A DNA stretch of 64,000 bases from Neolewinella aquimaris (lineage in GTDB: Bacteria; Bacteroidota; Bacteroidia; Chitinophagales; Saprospiraceae): NCBI RefSeq assembly GCF_014197245.1, contig NZ_JACIFF010000001.1, positions 930,001 through 994,000 on the forward strand, read 5' to 3'. The notes beneath the pieces were generated by a model. It was not told the DNA's origin and searched no databases. It saw nothing but the letters and a program-made list of their open reading frames with translations. The stretch's first letter is position 1. Each line of letters starts with the position of its first letter. Positions 1 through 8,778 of the stretch are shown here, one piece after another. A program made the position numbers and the translations under genes.

Positions 1-734
1 GTCAAGCCAAGTTCACGGACCCGTTCCCGGAGGTACCAAACGACGTCTTCGGTGGTGGTCACGCCTGGCTGAATGACCCGTTCGCTAAAGGCCTCCGCGA
101 TAATCTCGTGCGCGATTTGCATAGTTTGGCGGTACACGACCATCTCGGCGGGAATTCGGGTTTCTAGCCATCCGATGGCCAGGCGTTCGCCGTTGACGAT
201 TCGATCGGAGTACGGCTTCGGTACCACCTCCAGGAGCCGGTCGTAGTGGTAGCTGCTTATCCCATCCGCTAAACCGAAGGAGGCACTGCGATTGACGGCT
301 ATTTTCTGGGGATTGCGCGTAGTGATGATTTCGGCAAGCCGCGCCCACTGGTCGGGCTGCTGTTCCTGGTCCCAGGCCTTTTTAAATACCTCACCTACGT
401 CGTAGCGCGCGCACGCCAGTGTTTCCAACGGTTGTCCCTCTCCCGGATCATAAACGACCAGCATGGTGGTGCGCCGGGCACCCATCCAACTGCTCGGAAG
501 CATGGTCCTCACCACCGCATCTTCGTTGTACTCCCGGGTGATCATAATCCACATATCGATGCCCTCTCGGCGCATTAAATCCGGTACGACGGTGGTGAAC
601 CGTTCCTTCAACCAGTCGTCCCGCAGCATCCCCTGCTGCTCGAGCGATAGGATCAGGGGCATGCCGGACTGCGTCATGACGGTACCGGAGAGAAAAAACA
701 GGATAGAGAGCAGTAGAAAAGTAGTACGGACCAC
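1..734 (-). CDS. M24 family metallopeptidase, N-terminal part (cut by window start)
   Basis: Reading the minus strand down from a GTG at 734 gives one open frame to the window edge, with no stop. It begins with a signal peptide (VRTTFLLLSILFFLSG) and continues MPLILSLEQQGMLRDDWLKE, EGIDMWIMITREYNEDAVV, YDVGEVFKKAWDQEQQPDQW, and then RIPAEMVVYRQTMQIAHEII with GVTTTEDVVWYLRERV. This is the creatinase-like N-terminal domain and the start of the pita-bread fold of exported Xaa-Pro-dipeptidase-like M24 proteins of Bacteroidota. The metal ligands lie beyond the edge, so activity cannot be judged. No ATG is available in frame upstream, so GTG is the likely start. It is divergent from the membrane protein at 793, with 58 bp between them. 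Family assignment from memory of homologues; confident. Confidence 0.85.
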   Translation of the reverse strand, partial: MVRTTFLLLSILFFLSGTVMTQSGMPLILSLEQQGMLRDDWLKERFTTVVPDLMRREGIDMWIMITREYNEDAVVRTMLPSSWMGARRTTMLVVYDPGEGQPLETLACARYDVGEVFKKAWDQEQQPDQWARLAEIITTRNPQKIAVNRSASFGLADGISSYHYDRLLEVVPKPYSDRIVNGERLAIGWLETRIPAEMVVYRQTMQIAHEIIAEAFSERVIQPGVTTTEDVVWYLRERVRELGL

Positions 735-792
735 GGGAAAGATTTTGTGGCCGGCTAAAGTACGACTACCCAACTTCCTTACCTTCGCGAGA

Positions 793-2613
793 GTGAAGCG
801 CTCTTCGATCCCCGTACTGTTGGTCTGTTACCTCATCATCGTCGTCGCGCATCTGTACTATCCAAAGTGGGCGCAGGCGGGCGGTGAGGCGACCCTGAGT
901 TACGACGTGTCCGGATACTATATGTACCTGCCGGCCACCTTCATTTACGGTGACCTGAAGCAAGTTGCTTTCCTTCCTGAGGTAATAGAGACTTATCACC
1001 CGACCAGCGACCCCTACCAAACCTTCACCCATCCCGGCGGCAATGAGGTGATGAAGTATAGCCTGGGGCAGGCGATCATGTACGCGCCCTTTTTTGCCAT
1101 CGCCCACGCGTATGCCACCGTTGCGGACGACTATCCGGCCGATGGATTCTCTTGTCCCTACCAGTTAAGCATCTCGCTGGGGAGTTTACTGGTTGCGTTT
1201 CTTGGACTGTTTTGGTTGCAACGCGTGCTGCGACGGTACTATTCCTACCGGACCGTCGCGGTGACCTTGCTCATCATCACCCTGGCTACTAACTACCTCA
1301 ACTATTCGGCCATTGACGGAGCGCTGACGCACAACTACGAGTTCACGCTCTATGCGCTGCTGCTGTTGATGACCTCCCGCCTGTACCGACACCCAAGGGG
1401 CGAGCGGGAAGTCTTCCCCGTTGGACGGTGTCTGGGAATCGGGCTTATTCTGGGCCTGATGGCACTTACGCGGCCTACTGAAATTCTTGCGGTCGTCATC
1501 CCCCTCACCTGGGGTATGCGGGTGGGAAAGGGAGAATGGAGCAAGCGCCTACAGTTGCTTCGCCGCAATCTTTCCCGCATTTTGGTGGCCGCCGTCGGGT
1601 GCCTTGCCGTGGGATCGCTGCAGCTGTTTTACTGGAAGTACGTCACCGACGACTGGATCGTGTACAGCTACCAGGACCAGGGCTTCGACTGGTGGCAGCC
1701 CCACCTCATCGACGGCCTGTTCAGTTACAAGGCGGGCTGGCTGACTTACACCCCGGCCATGTGGATTGCCGTACTCGGATTTCTACCGCTGTACCTCCGT
1801 AGGAAGGGGACGTTCATCGCCCCCCTGCTGCACTTTCTGCTGTTTATCTACGTGGCCTTCGCCTGGAGTGTGTGGTGGTACGGGGGCAGCCTAGGACAGC
1901 GGACGATGGTTCAGGCCTACCCCGTGCTGGCCTTCCCCCTGGCGGCCGGCGTATCGTGGGCCCTGCGCCGGGGCAAGGTGGTTCGGTACGTTTTCATTGC
2001 CGCCGTCGTATTTTTTGCGGCGCACAATCTCTGGTTTACCCACCAGGCCCACCGGGGTGGCTTACTGATGATCGAGTGGATGAACCGGGCCTATTACTGG
2101 CGTACGCTTTTCACCTTCGGGGTCGACACCGACGACCAGCTGCTGCTCGACAATCCGGAATTTTACCGTGGCACGCCGCACCGAATCGACACCCTGTATA
2201 CCAATCCCTTTGACTCCCTCAGTCCGGTGCCCTGTGCCACGGAGCCAATCAGTGGCGCGGGATCGCTTTGCCTTTCGGGTCCGCGCGACGCCAGTGAGGT
2301 GTACTTCATCCCGGGCACCTACGCCGGTCGCCAGTGGATACGTGCGTCCGTCGATTGCAGCATCACTGCGCCCCGCTACGGCGTTCACTATTCGACCCAG
2401 TTCGTCCTGCGCTTTTACCGCAACGGAGAGCAAACCAAGGAACGCGTCATCCGTATGCACCGGGTGCTGAATGAGGAAAACAACCGGAGCGTCCTGATCG
2501 AGGCCCGGGCTCCGAAGGATGGGGCCGATGCCGTGTCGGTGCACTTCTGGAACGGGGGGGCGGATCAGCCGTCTATTCTGCTCGACAATCTGGTAGTCAC
2601 TGCCCTGGAGTAA
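793..2613 (+). CDS. Polytopic membrane protein, GT-C-type glycosyltransferase-like
   Basis: 606 residues from a GTG at 793, placed just before the first membrane segment (VKRSSIPVLLVCYLIIVVAH). The same frame stays open back to 463, but that part is antisense to the M24 gene and has no protein-like character. There are roughly ten hydrophobic segments. A loop after the first segment carries DVSGYYMYLPATFIYGDL, and the motif ALTRPTEILAVVIPL sits near residue 220. Both are typical of uncharacterised Bacteroidota membrane proteins related to dolichyl-phosphate-mannose-type glycosyltransferases, where an early acidic residue in the first loop is catalytic (here possibly D35; inference). The last 130 residues are soluble and beta-rich. 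Substrate unknown. The 3' end overlaps the convergent GH113-like gene by 17 bases. Confidence 0.75.
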   Translation: MKRSSIPVLLVCYLIIVVAHLYYPKWAQAGGEATLSYDVSGYYMYLPATFIYGDLKQVAFLPEVIETYHPTSDPYQTFTHPGGNEVMKYSLGQAIMYAPFFAIAHAYATVADDYPADGFSCPYQLSISLGSLLVAFLGLFWLQRVLRRYYSYRTVAVTLLIITLATNYLNYSAIDGALTHNYEFTLYALLLLMTSRLYRHPRGEREVFPVGRCLGIGLILGLMALTRPTEILAVVIPLTWGMRVGKGEWSKRLQLLRRNLSRILVAAVGCLAVGSLQLFYWKYVTDDWIVYSYQDQGFDWWQPHLIDGLFSYKAGWLTYTPAMWIAVLGFLPLYLRRKGTFIAPLLHFLLFIYVAFAWSVWWYGGSLGQRTMVQAYPVLAFPLAAGVSWALRRGKVVRYVFIAAVVFFAAHNLWFTHQAHRGGLLMIEWMNRAYYWRTLFTFGVDTDDQLLLDNPEFYRGTPHRIDTLYTNPFDSLSPVPCATEPISGAGSLCLSGPRDASEVYFIPGTYAGRQWIRASVDCSITAPRYGVHYSTQFVLRFYRNGEQTKERVIRMHRVLNEENNRSVLIEARAPKDGADAVSVHFWNGGADQPSILLDNLVVTALE

Positions 2614-4462
2614 GCTTTTCGCGGTCTATGCCACGGTAGAAGTTGCCCAGAAGCTCACCCGCCGGCTTGCCGCCCGGTGTGAACCCCGTATTGGTACTCC
2701 TGCGGCCTTCGTCGTGCCCGAGGTAAGAGGGCCACTTCCAGATGAACATGCCCCGCAGGCGCTCGGAATTGAGGCTGGCGGTGAGCAGTGCATCGTAACA
2801 GCGGGCCTGGTCCCTTAGGCTGGCCGACCGCTCGCCCGCCTCCGCGTGCGGATTCAGCCACGCCCGCTCGACGGATCGGAACCCGACTTCCGTCAGCCAC
2901 AGGGGCCGGTCAAACGCTACGCTCACACTATCGGCCAGGTGCATCCACGTTTCGGCACCGGCACGAAGTTCGGCATCGGTCGGCCGGTCGCTGGTCGACA
3001 ACGGGTAGTAACTGTTCAGTCCGATGGCGTCGAGGTCCGCCCAGAAGGTTAGTTGCTCGAATTCCCGTCCCCAGTTTGCGGCATACGTCAGCTTGCCCGA
3101 ATACACTTTCCGCAGATCAGCAATGATCGACCGCCAGGCATCCGGGTGGCCAAGGGTGGTTTCCACCAGTTCCGTACCGATGCAGAGGGCTTCCACTCCC
3201 TCCTCCTCGGCCATTTTACCGTAGTGCATGATCCAGTCGCGGTAGGCCCGGAAAAATTTGTCCCACTTCTCCTCGCTTTCAAAGTTTACGTCGCCCGGCC
3301 AGCCCCCACTGACCCAAATCTGGGGCTTAAGCAGCACGAAGCAATTTCGCTTCCTGGCTTCCCGAATCGCAAACCGCACCGCCGGGTCGTTTTCCGAACC
3401 CGCCCCATCGGGTACGGGTAATTCACCCACCTCACCGGCCTGCCGCATGAAGGTGTACGGCACGATCGCCACGGAGTTAACGTGCATCCGTTGCAGGCTA
3501 TCCAGCGAAGGGCCGATCCCGGAACCGCCGTACCCATTGTATACCCGGTACCCCTCATGGGCGACGGTCATCCCCCGTAGAAAGCCTTCCACTGGAATCC
3601 GCTTACGGGGTCGGTGGTCGAGGTGGTCCGGCACGAGGTGTAAGTCCCGGCCGCTGACCTGGTACGCCTCCATGTTTCCGCGCCAGAGTCCGATTCGTTC
3701 CACGCTTGGGTACAAATAGACCCGGGAGACGTCGGACATGACTGCCGGGTCCGCCAATAGGGTATCGGCGATTTTGGTGAGGCGTTCCGGCATTATTGGT
3801 CCGTCCATGGCGTAAAAAGCGACTCCATCCCGGTCCAGTACAGGCTTCGTGGAGGCCTGTAGGGTAATTTCTTCATCGGTAGCCAGCGTCCAATCGCTTC
3901 GCCCGGCGTAATCCCCCATTCGGCGGGATCCGTTGTCGGCAAGGATTTCGTAGGCCCACCGGCCCCGGAACACCCCGCCCCATTCCGAAGGAAGTTCGCG
4001 GAGGTACCGTACTATCCGCTCCGTATCTACGCTTAAGTATAGCGACACTACCGAGGGCATAGTATCCCTGACGGTCAGTGGATTAAGGTAGCCGTTCAGT
4101 ATCATTAGTTCATCCGAGTTAAGGGTGAACGGTTCGCCGAATGCGCGTTGGGGCAAATCTGCCAATTGATCCGGCAGGTGGTCACCAAAGATGATCGTCG
4201 GCAGGGACGGATCGATGTCAGCACAGCCGACGACCCGCACGTCCACGTCTGCACTACTTCTGCGGGCCAGGCTATCAATGTAATTAACGAGACCGGCTGA
4301 CTCGCTGCATACCACGAATTGCCAGCTCTCCGCCCGCATGGCTGCGCGCTGGACCTCCCGACGCCCGGGTGAAGTTTCGGACGACGCCGGAATTTCTGCG
4401 CGGTGACAGCTCACTGCACCTGCGATCCCGCATAAAACCATGGCCTGGAAAATGAATCTCAT
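2597..4462 (-). CDS. Lipoprotein with GH113-like glycoside hydrolase domain
   Basis: 621 residues. The N-terminus MRFIFQAMVLCGIAGAVSC ends in a lipobox (GAVSC), so the protein is predicted to be a membrane-anchored lipoprotein. Residues about 300-600 resemble GH113 beta-mannanase TIM barrels: CIGTELVETT (candidate acid/base Glu), LTYAANWGREFEQ, WADLDAIGLNSYYPL, and LWLTEVGFRSVERAW (candidate nucleophile Glu). The first 260 residues are a separate region I do not recognise. The start ATG overlaps the TGA of the upstream glycerophosphodiesterase gene (ATGA), so the two are translationally coupled. Likely role is hydrolysis of an external beta-mannose or related glycan (inference from family). 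The stop overlaps the convergent membrane-protein gene by 17 bases. Confidence 0.75.
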   Translation of the reverse strand: MRFIFQAMVLCGIAGAVSCHRAEIPASSETSPGRREVQRAAMRAESWQFVVCSESAGLVNYIDSLARRSSADVDVRVVGCADIDPSLPTIIFGDHLPDQLADLPQRAFGEPFTLNSDELMILNGYLNPLTVRDTMPSVVSLYLSVDTERIVRYLRELPSEWGGVFRGRWAYEILADNGSRRMGDYAGRSDWTLATDEEITLQASTKPVLDRDGVAFYAMDGPIMPERLTKIADTLLADPAVMSDVSRVYLYPSVERIGLWRGNMEAYQVSGRDLHLVPDHLDHRPRKRIPVEGFLRGMTVAHEGYRVYNGYGGSGIGPSLDSLQRMHVNSVAIVPYTFMRQAGEVGELPVPDGAGSENDPAVRFAIREARKRNCFVLLKPQIWVSGGWPGDVNFESEEKWDKFFRAYRDWIMHYGKMAEEEGVEALCIGTELVETTLGHPDAWRSIIADLRKVYSGKLTYAANWGREFEQLTFWADLDAIGLNSYYPLSTSDRPTDAELRAGAETWMHLADSVSVAFDRPLWLTEVGFRSVERAWLNPHAEAGERSASLRDQARCYDALLTASLNSERLRGMFIWKWPSYLGHDEGRRSTNTGFTPGGKPAGELLGNFYRGIDREKLTPGQ

Positions 4463-5298
4463 CGGGTTTTCTTTAGTGCTGCTGCGATTCGGTTGGGGTA
4501 GTCCGTGATGATGCCGTCCACGCCCATTTCACGCAATTCCCGCATCCGCGGGACCTCGTTGACCGTCCAGGGTACAACGCGCATTCCGAGGGAGTGCGCC
4601 TCCGCTACGATGGACCGAGTCAACCTGGCCTCCCACGGACTGTAGGTGACGGGCACGAAGCCTAGCTTACTCATTTTCCGCTTCACTACGCCGGGGTCTT
4701 CATCTAAGTAAGCCAACTGAATACCCGGATACCCCTCGTGAATAATGGCCAGCGTGGGGGGATCGAAGCACTGTAAGTTAACCAATTCCGGTTTGCCCCA
4801 GGCCAGGACATCCGCTACCACGAGATCGACGAGGGTCTTGCGATCCGGCACCAGTTCGGGTTCCCAGTCTGACTGGTACTTCAGCTCGATGTTGTAGCGC
4901 GGAGAGGGCCTTTGCTGCTGTACGCAGTAGCGGTCGACCGCCGCGAATACGGCCGCCAGGGTCGGCTTACGGGCGGGTCGGCGTGCTTGTTCGGGGAAGC
5001 GCGGGTGAGGACGCGTACCGCAGTCGTAAGCTGCGATCTCATCGGTGGTTAGTTTGCGCAGACTGATCACTTCCGTTATCTCCTCACCTGCCGGAGTCAG
5101 GCATATTTCGGCCTCCATGAAGGGATCGTGGCTGACGATCACGCGGTCGTCCGCCGCTATCACTACATCCAGTTCAAGCGTGACCACTTCGGGATAGCTG
5201 AGAGCGCGGAGAAAGGAGGGTATGGTATTTTCCGGAAGCAGGCCGCGGGCACCACGGTGTCCCTGCCAGTCGAAGGATGTAGGAGCGGCGTTTGGCAT
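4459..5298 (-). CDS. Glycerophosphodiester phosphodiesterase family protein
   Basis: 279 residues from ATG 5298. It hydrolyses glycerophosphodiesters to glycerol 3-phosphate and an alcohol. GDPD signatures are visible: GHRGARGLLPENTIPSF (HR and the PENT loop), LELDVVIAADDRVIVSHDP (metal-binding ExD and the second catalytic His), YNIELKY, and near the end RVVPWTVNEVPRMRELREMG with GVDGIITDYP. The frame is open upstream to 5412 and there encodes LPSLPLLPSC, which could be a lipobox, but no good start codon precedes it. A lipoprotein form is therefore possible but unproven. It is the first gene of a two-gene unit with the GH113-like lipoprotein (4-base overlap). Its 5' region faces the desaturase gene at 5411. 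Confidence 0.88.
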   Translation of the reverse strand: MPNAAPTSFDWQGHRGARGLLPENTIPSFLRALSYPEVVTLELDVVIAADDRVIVSHDPFMEAEICLTPAGEEITEVISLRKLTTDEIAAYDCGTRPHPRFPEQARRPARKPTLAAVFAAVDRYCVQQQRPSPRYNIELKYQSDWEPELVPDRKTLVDLVVADVLAWGKPELVNLQCFDPPTLAIIHEGYPGIQLAYLDEDPGVVKRKMSKLGFVPVTYSPWEARLTRSIVAEAHSLGMRVVPWTVNEVPRMRELREMGVDGIITDYPNRIAAALKKTR

Positions 5299-5345
5299 GT
5301 GGCGTTTATGACAGCTAGGCAACAGCGGAAGGGAGGGCAGCGCGG

Positions 5346-5353
5346 TATATTTG
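5346..5353 (+). promoter_or_regulatory. Bacteroidetes-type -7 promoter box
   Basis: TATATTTG matches the TAnnTTTG -7 consensus of the Bacteroidetes housekeeping sigma factor exactly. It lies 57 bases before the ATG of the desaturase gene, which would give a 5' leader of about 50 bases. No clear -33 TTG is seen. The box lies in the possible N-terminal extension of the divergent GDPD gene, which supports the shorter GDPD start. Confidence 0.5.
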
Positions 5354-5410
5354 CCGCAGGGCAGCACCACCGTACCCGATGCTTTTCGCTGCCAATATAA
5401 ACGCTTGCGC

Positions 5411-6175
5411 ATGCTCGGTCACTGGTTATTTTGGGTAGGTGCCTTGTTCGTGGTCATTTTCGTGCGCTATTTGCTCTTTAGCGGACTGTACCACTACCTG
5501 CTGCGCCTGAAGCTGCGGGAGCGACTGCGTCACCGGATCTTTCACTACGAGGTGGGGGCGGGTGCGCAGGTGCAACGTGAAATCCGACGTTCAGCGATCG
5601 TTTCCCTGATCTTTGCCGCCTTCGGAATCCTGGTGCTCTATTTGTGGCAAGCGGGACACACCAAATTGTTCCTAAACCTGGACGGCCCCCGTGATTTTTT
5701 CTGGTTGATTGCCGGGCCGGTCGCGTTTTTGATGGCGCAGGAGACATACTACTACTGGATTCACCGGTGGATGCACCGACCGGGTATCTACGAACGCGTG
5801 CACCGGTGGCACCACGAGAGCATCGAGACAACCGCCTGGACGGCCTTCAGTTTTCATCCACTGGAGGCGGTACTTCAGGCCGTGTTTCTTCCCCTCAGCG
5901 TTTTGATTATTCCAATGCACGCACTCGCCTTTCTTACTTTACTGGCAATCATGACCTTATCGGCTACGATCAATCACGCCGGTATCGAAGTGTTTCCGGC
6001 GAGTTGGTCGCGGATACCGCTCGTTCGCGGACTCATCGGGGCCACCCACCACGACGCCCACCACAAGCAGGCGAAGTACAACTTCGGTCTATACTTCACC
6101 TTCTGGGATAAGTGGATGGGGACCGAAAGTCCCCGGTTTCGGGAGCAGTTTCGCCGGTTTACCCGGCCGGAATAG
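5411..6175 (+). CDS. Sterol desaturase / fatty acid hydroxylase family protein
   Basis: 254 residues from ATG 5411 (MLGHWLFWVGALFVVIF). The frame is open further upstream, but that part is antisense to the GDPD gene and holds the promoter box. Integral membrane di-iron enzyme family. Histidine clusters are IHRWMHRP (HxxxH), VHRWHHES (HxxHH), NHAGIE, and THHDAHHKQAKYNFGLYF (HHxxHH), followed by FWDKWMGTE, the usual C-terminal signature. At least four hydrophobic segments. Substrate not predictable (lipid or carotenoid hydroxylation is typical). Residues VGAGAQVQRE are encoded by a copy of the 20-bp dispersed element (5556-5575). The 3' end overlaps the convergent methyltransferase gene by 17 bases. 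Confidence 0.88.
   Translation: MLGHWLFWVGALFVVIFVRYLLFSGLYHYLLRLKLRERLRHRIFHYEVGAGAQVQREIRRSAIVSLIFAAFGILVLYLWQAGHTKLFLNLDGPRDFFWLIAGPVAFLMAQETYYYWIHRWMHRPGIYERVHRWHHESIETTAWTAFSFHPLEAVLQAVFLPLSVLIIPMHALAFLTLLAIMTLSATINHAGIEVFPASWSRIPLVRGLIGATHHDAHHKQAKYNFGLYFTFWDKWMGTESPRFREQFRRFTRPE
5556..5575 (+). repeat. Dispersed 20-bp element, copy 1
   Basis: GGGCGGGTGCGCAGGTGCAA, one mismatch (position 8) to the consensus GGGCGGGGRCGCRGGWGCAR. It lies inside the desaturase gene and is read in the frame that gives AGAQVQ. Confidence 0.6.
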
Positions 6176-6830
6176 ACGGCTCGAAGGTGCATACCCACGC
6201 CCGGTAAACGAAGATTCGTTCGGTACGGAGGACTTCTTCCCGCCCGATGGTCCAACCACGGCTGGTGAGGGCCGTGCGGTAGTCCGTTGCGGCGTGCTGC
6301 TGTGGGTGAAGCAGGTCGCCCGGAAGCATGCGGAATACCGGCTGCAACCAATCGTGGCGGTGAACGTCGCTGGTGAGCAACAACCGGGTGCCGGGGCGCG
6401 CCGCGGCGGTCAGGGCATCCAGGCTACCCGCCCAGTCGCTGACGTGGTTGATGGCATTGATGCAGTAGATCGCATCAAAGGGAGCCGCGGGCACGAGCTG
6501 TTCCAGTGGAAGTTCCCGGAAGTCAACGTCAGGATATCGGTTGCGGGCAAAAATATCGAGTGACTCGTAGCGACTCAGTAGGGGATCTACCGCGGTGACC
6601 CGCTGCCGGTCGTGGAGGTGCATAAAAATGCCGGCCGGACCGCAACCTGCGTCGAGTACGCGAAGCCCGTCTTCGACCGGCCAATCCAGTTGTGCCAGCA
6701 ATTTGCGCCAGTATTCATTCTTAGCGGTCAGGTAGGCACGGGGAGACTGCCCGTGCAGGTACCGGCGCCACCACCGGTGCTCCAAACTCTGGGCCACCCG
6801 CCACCGCCACGATAGGCTACTTTTCCCCAT
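6159..6830 (-). CDS. Class I SAM-dependent methyltransferase
   Basis: 223 residues from ATG 6830 (MGKSSLSWRWRVAQSLEHRW); a TTG nine bases upstream is less likely. Motif I is LRVLDAGCGPAGIFMHL (SAM-binding DxGCGxxG), followed by VTAVDPLLSRYESLDIF (acidic residue at the end of beta 2), FDAIYCINAINHVSDW and TRLLLTSDVHRHDWL. The fold is clear; the substrate is not. The C-terminus is short for a tailoring enzyme and has no second domain. Convergent overlap of 17 bases with the desaturase gene, no terminator between. No operon partner on the minus strand. Confidence 0.82.
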   Translation of the reverse strand: MGKSSLSWRWRVAQSLEHRWWRRYLHGQSPRAYLTAKNEYWRKLLAQLDWPVEDGLRVLDAGCGPAGIFMHLHDRQRVTAVDPLLSRYESLDIFARNRYPDVDFRELPLEQLVPAAPFDAIYCINAINHVSDWAGSLDALTAAARPGTRLLLTSDVHRHDWLQPVFRMLPGDLLHPQQHAATDYRTALTSRGWTIGREEVLRTERIFVYRAWVCTFEPSIPAG

Positions 6831-6925
6831 GGCCCGCAAGGTATGACACCGACCTGCATGAAGACGTCCGCGGACACAACAACGCCGTACCCTAAACCTT
6901 TACATCTACACCAAATATCTATCCA

Positions 6926-7939
6926 ATGAACTTCAAAGTAGGCGACCGCGTGACCATGTTACGCACCAACAAAACGGGGACGATTTCGTCCCTATTAGGC
7001 AACGACCTGTTTCAGGTAAGGCTCGACGGCGGCATGGGGTACTTACCCGCCCCGAGCCACGCCATTGCGCTGCTCACTGAATCCACCGCCCCGACAGCTA
7101 TCGGAATATCCCCGCCTAAAGCTGCCTCTCCAACGCGCGACAGCTCCCACGACACCGGGGTACAGCTTGCCTTCGACCCGGTATTCAACGGAGAAGGCGA
7201 ACCGGAGAGCTACCAGCTTTACCTGATCAACGGTACGGGCAGTAAAATTCTCTACGAGTTAAAGGTGCACACCGGTAGTACCAAGCGGGCGTCGAAATTC
7301 GGCCCCCTGCTCGCCTACGAGCGCCTTAAGTTTGAGCTAATTCCCTACCACTGGCTGAACGAGCGCCTCCAGGTCGATCTCGACGTGCGGGCGGTAGTCG
7401 AAGGAGGCACCGGCCCCCGCCACTTTCAACAACTCAAAATAAAGCCCAAGCAATTTTTCAGCAGCTTCCGGGAAGTGCCGGAACTGAGCCGGGGCGCCCA
7501 CCTGTACCGCGTGTTTCCCCGGCTGGACAACAGCTCGGTGGCGGACCGGAACAGCGGCCCCAGCCTGCGGGAACTGACGCGCGCCCAATTGCAGAAGCCG
7601 GATCAGGTAGCGGTCGCCGCACCGAAGGAGAATGCGCTACAGGCCCGTGCGGAATTCAACGACACCCTCGATCTGCACCTGGAGGCCCTCGTCGACGATC
7701 CGGCCAGCGTACCCCGTCACGAAGTACTCAGCACCCAGATGCGCGCCTTCGATGCGTTTATGGACCTTGCACTCCGGCTCGATGTCGGTCAGGTGTACGT
7801 CCTCCACGGCGTAGGCGACGGGGTGCTGAAGGCGGAGGTGCACAAACGGCTGAAGCACGTTCCTTTCGTACGTAAGTTTCACAACAGTTACCACCCGAAG
7901 TACGGCTACGGTGCCACGGAAGTTCTCTTCGAATCGTAA
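6926..7939 (+). CDS. DUF2027 domain protein with C-terminal Smr domain
   Basis: 337 residues. The N-terminus FKVGDRVTMLRTNKTGTI is a small KOW/SH3-like beta module typical of DUF2027 proteins of Bacteroidota. A beta-rich middle follows (about 75-200), then a basic linker, and an Smr (MutS2 C-terminal) domain from about 248: LDLHLEALVDD (the DLHG-like motif, here DLHL), VYVLHGVGDGVLKAEVHKRL (HGxGxG), and KYGYGATEVLF. Smr domains bind or nick branched nucleic acid or act on stalled ribosomes; this protein's role is not known. It is followed after 59 bases by an OmpA lipoprotein gene on the same strand. Confidence 0.85.
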   Translation: MNFKVGDRVTMLRTNKTGTISSLLGNDLFQVRLDGGMGYLPAPSHAIALLTESTAPTAIGISPPKAASPTRDSSHDTGVQLAFDPVFNGEGEPESYQLYLINGTGSKILYELKVHTGSTKRASKFGPLLAYERLKFELIPYHWLNERLQVDLDVRAVVEGGTGPRHFQQLKIKPKQFFSSFREVPELSRGAHLYRVFPRLDNSSVADRNSGPSLRELTRAQLQKPDQVAVAAPKENALQARAEFNDTLDLHLEALVDDPASVPRHEVLSTQMRAFDAFMDLALRLDVGQVYVLHGVGDGVLKAEVHKRLKHVPFVRKFHNSYHPKYGYGATEVLFES

Positions 7940-7998
7940 CCCATCACAACGCTAATCCGGCCCGCAATCCCGTTATTGCCGCACCAAACGTATACCGA

Positions 7999-8778
7999 AT
8001 GAAAATTTTCCCCCTCGCCTTCCTACTGCTGGCCCTGCTGAGTTGCAACAAAGGCAAGATCACGGAGCTCGAAACCAAGCTATCCGGCGCCCAGAGCGAG
8101 AACGAACTGCTTAAGGGACAGCTGGAAAGCGTACAGCGCACCAACGGCGACCTGCTGAACCGCATGGAGGACCTCTCGGTCATCTCGAAGGAAGGGGCCA
8201 CCAGTATCCGCGAGAGCCTACAGAGCCTAAGCGGTCAGACCAGCTACATCAACGAGCTGAACCGCAGCATCCAGCGCAAGGACAGCATTAACCTGGCCCT
8301 GGTGACCAACCTCAAGCGCAGCCTCGACAACATCGACGACGACGACGTAAAGGTCGAAGTACGGGGCGGTAAGGTGCTCGTAAGCATCAGCGACAACCTG
8401 CTGTTTGCCAGCGGATCGAGCCGGCTCAATCCCGCCTCGTCCAACATCCTCGACAAGGTAAGCCGGGTACTCAACGACCACCAAAACATCGACGTGATCG
8501 TGGAAGGACACACCGACAACGTGCCCGTCAACGGCCGTGGAATCCAGGACAACTGGGAACTGAGCACCATGCGTGCGGCCTCGGTCGTCCGTCAACTGGT
8601 CAATAATTTCGGGGTGGACCCCTACCGCCTTACGGCGGCCGGCCGGGCCGATAACGATCCACGCGGCGACAACGATACGCCGGAGGGACGGGCCATGAAC
8701 CGCCGCACGGAGATCGTGATCACACCGGATCTCGATGAGTTCTTCAACCTTGCGCGGGATCAGGGGACGGACGGATAA
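7999..8778 (+). CDS. OmpA-family peptidoglycan-associated lipoprotein
   Basis: 259 residues. MKIFPLAFLLLALLSC is a lipoprotein signal (lipobox ALLSC). A long alpha-helical, coiled-coil-like segment follows (about 20-115: ITELETKLSGAQSENELLKG and on), then an OmpA C-terminal domain from about 125 to 245. That domain shows LLFASGSSRLNP, VEGHTDNVPV, NWELSTMRAASVV, LTAAGRADNDP and NRRTEIVI. It should tether the outer membrane to peptidoglycan, with the coiled coil acting as a spacer. The last 35 bases overlap the convergent gene at 8744. Confidence 0.88.
   Translation: MKIFPLAFLLLALLSCNKGKITELETKLSGAQSENELLKGQLESVQRTNGDLLNRMEDLSVISKEGATSIRESLQSLSGQTSYINELNRSIQRKDSINLALVTNLKRSLDNIDDDDVKVEVRGGKVLVSISDNLLFASGSSRLNPASSNILDKVSRVLNDHQNIDVIVEGHTDNVPVNGRGIQDNWELSTMRAASVVRQLVNNFGVDPYRLTAAGRADNDPRGDNDTPEGRAMNRRTEIVITPDLDEFFNLARDQGTDG

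Noticed and set aside
463-792. N-terminal 110 residues of the long plus-strand ORF starting at 463
   Set aside because: This part is antisense to the M24 peptidase gene, which has a signal peptide and conserved motifs; the membrane protein's first hydrophobic segment begins only after the GTG at 793.
4414-4433. Possible element copy in the GH113-like lipoprotein signal
   Set aside because: At least four differences from the consensus, including both first bases; within what a signal-peptide sequence could give by chance.
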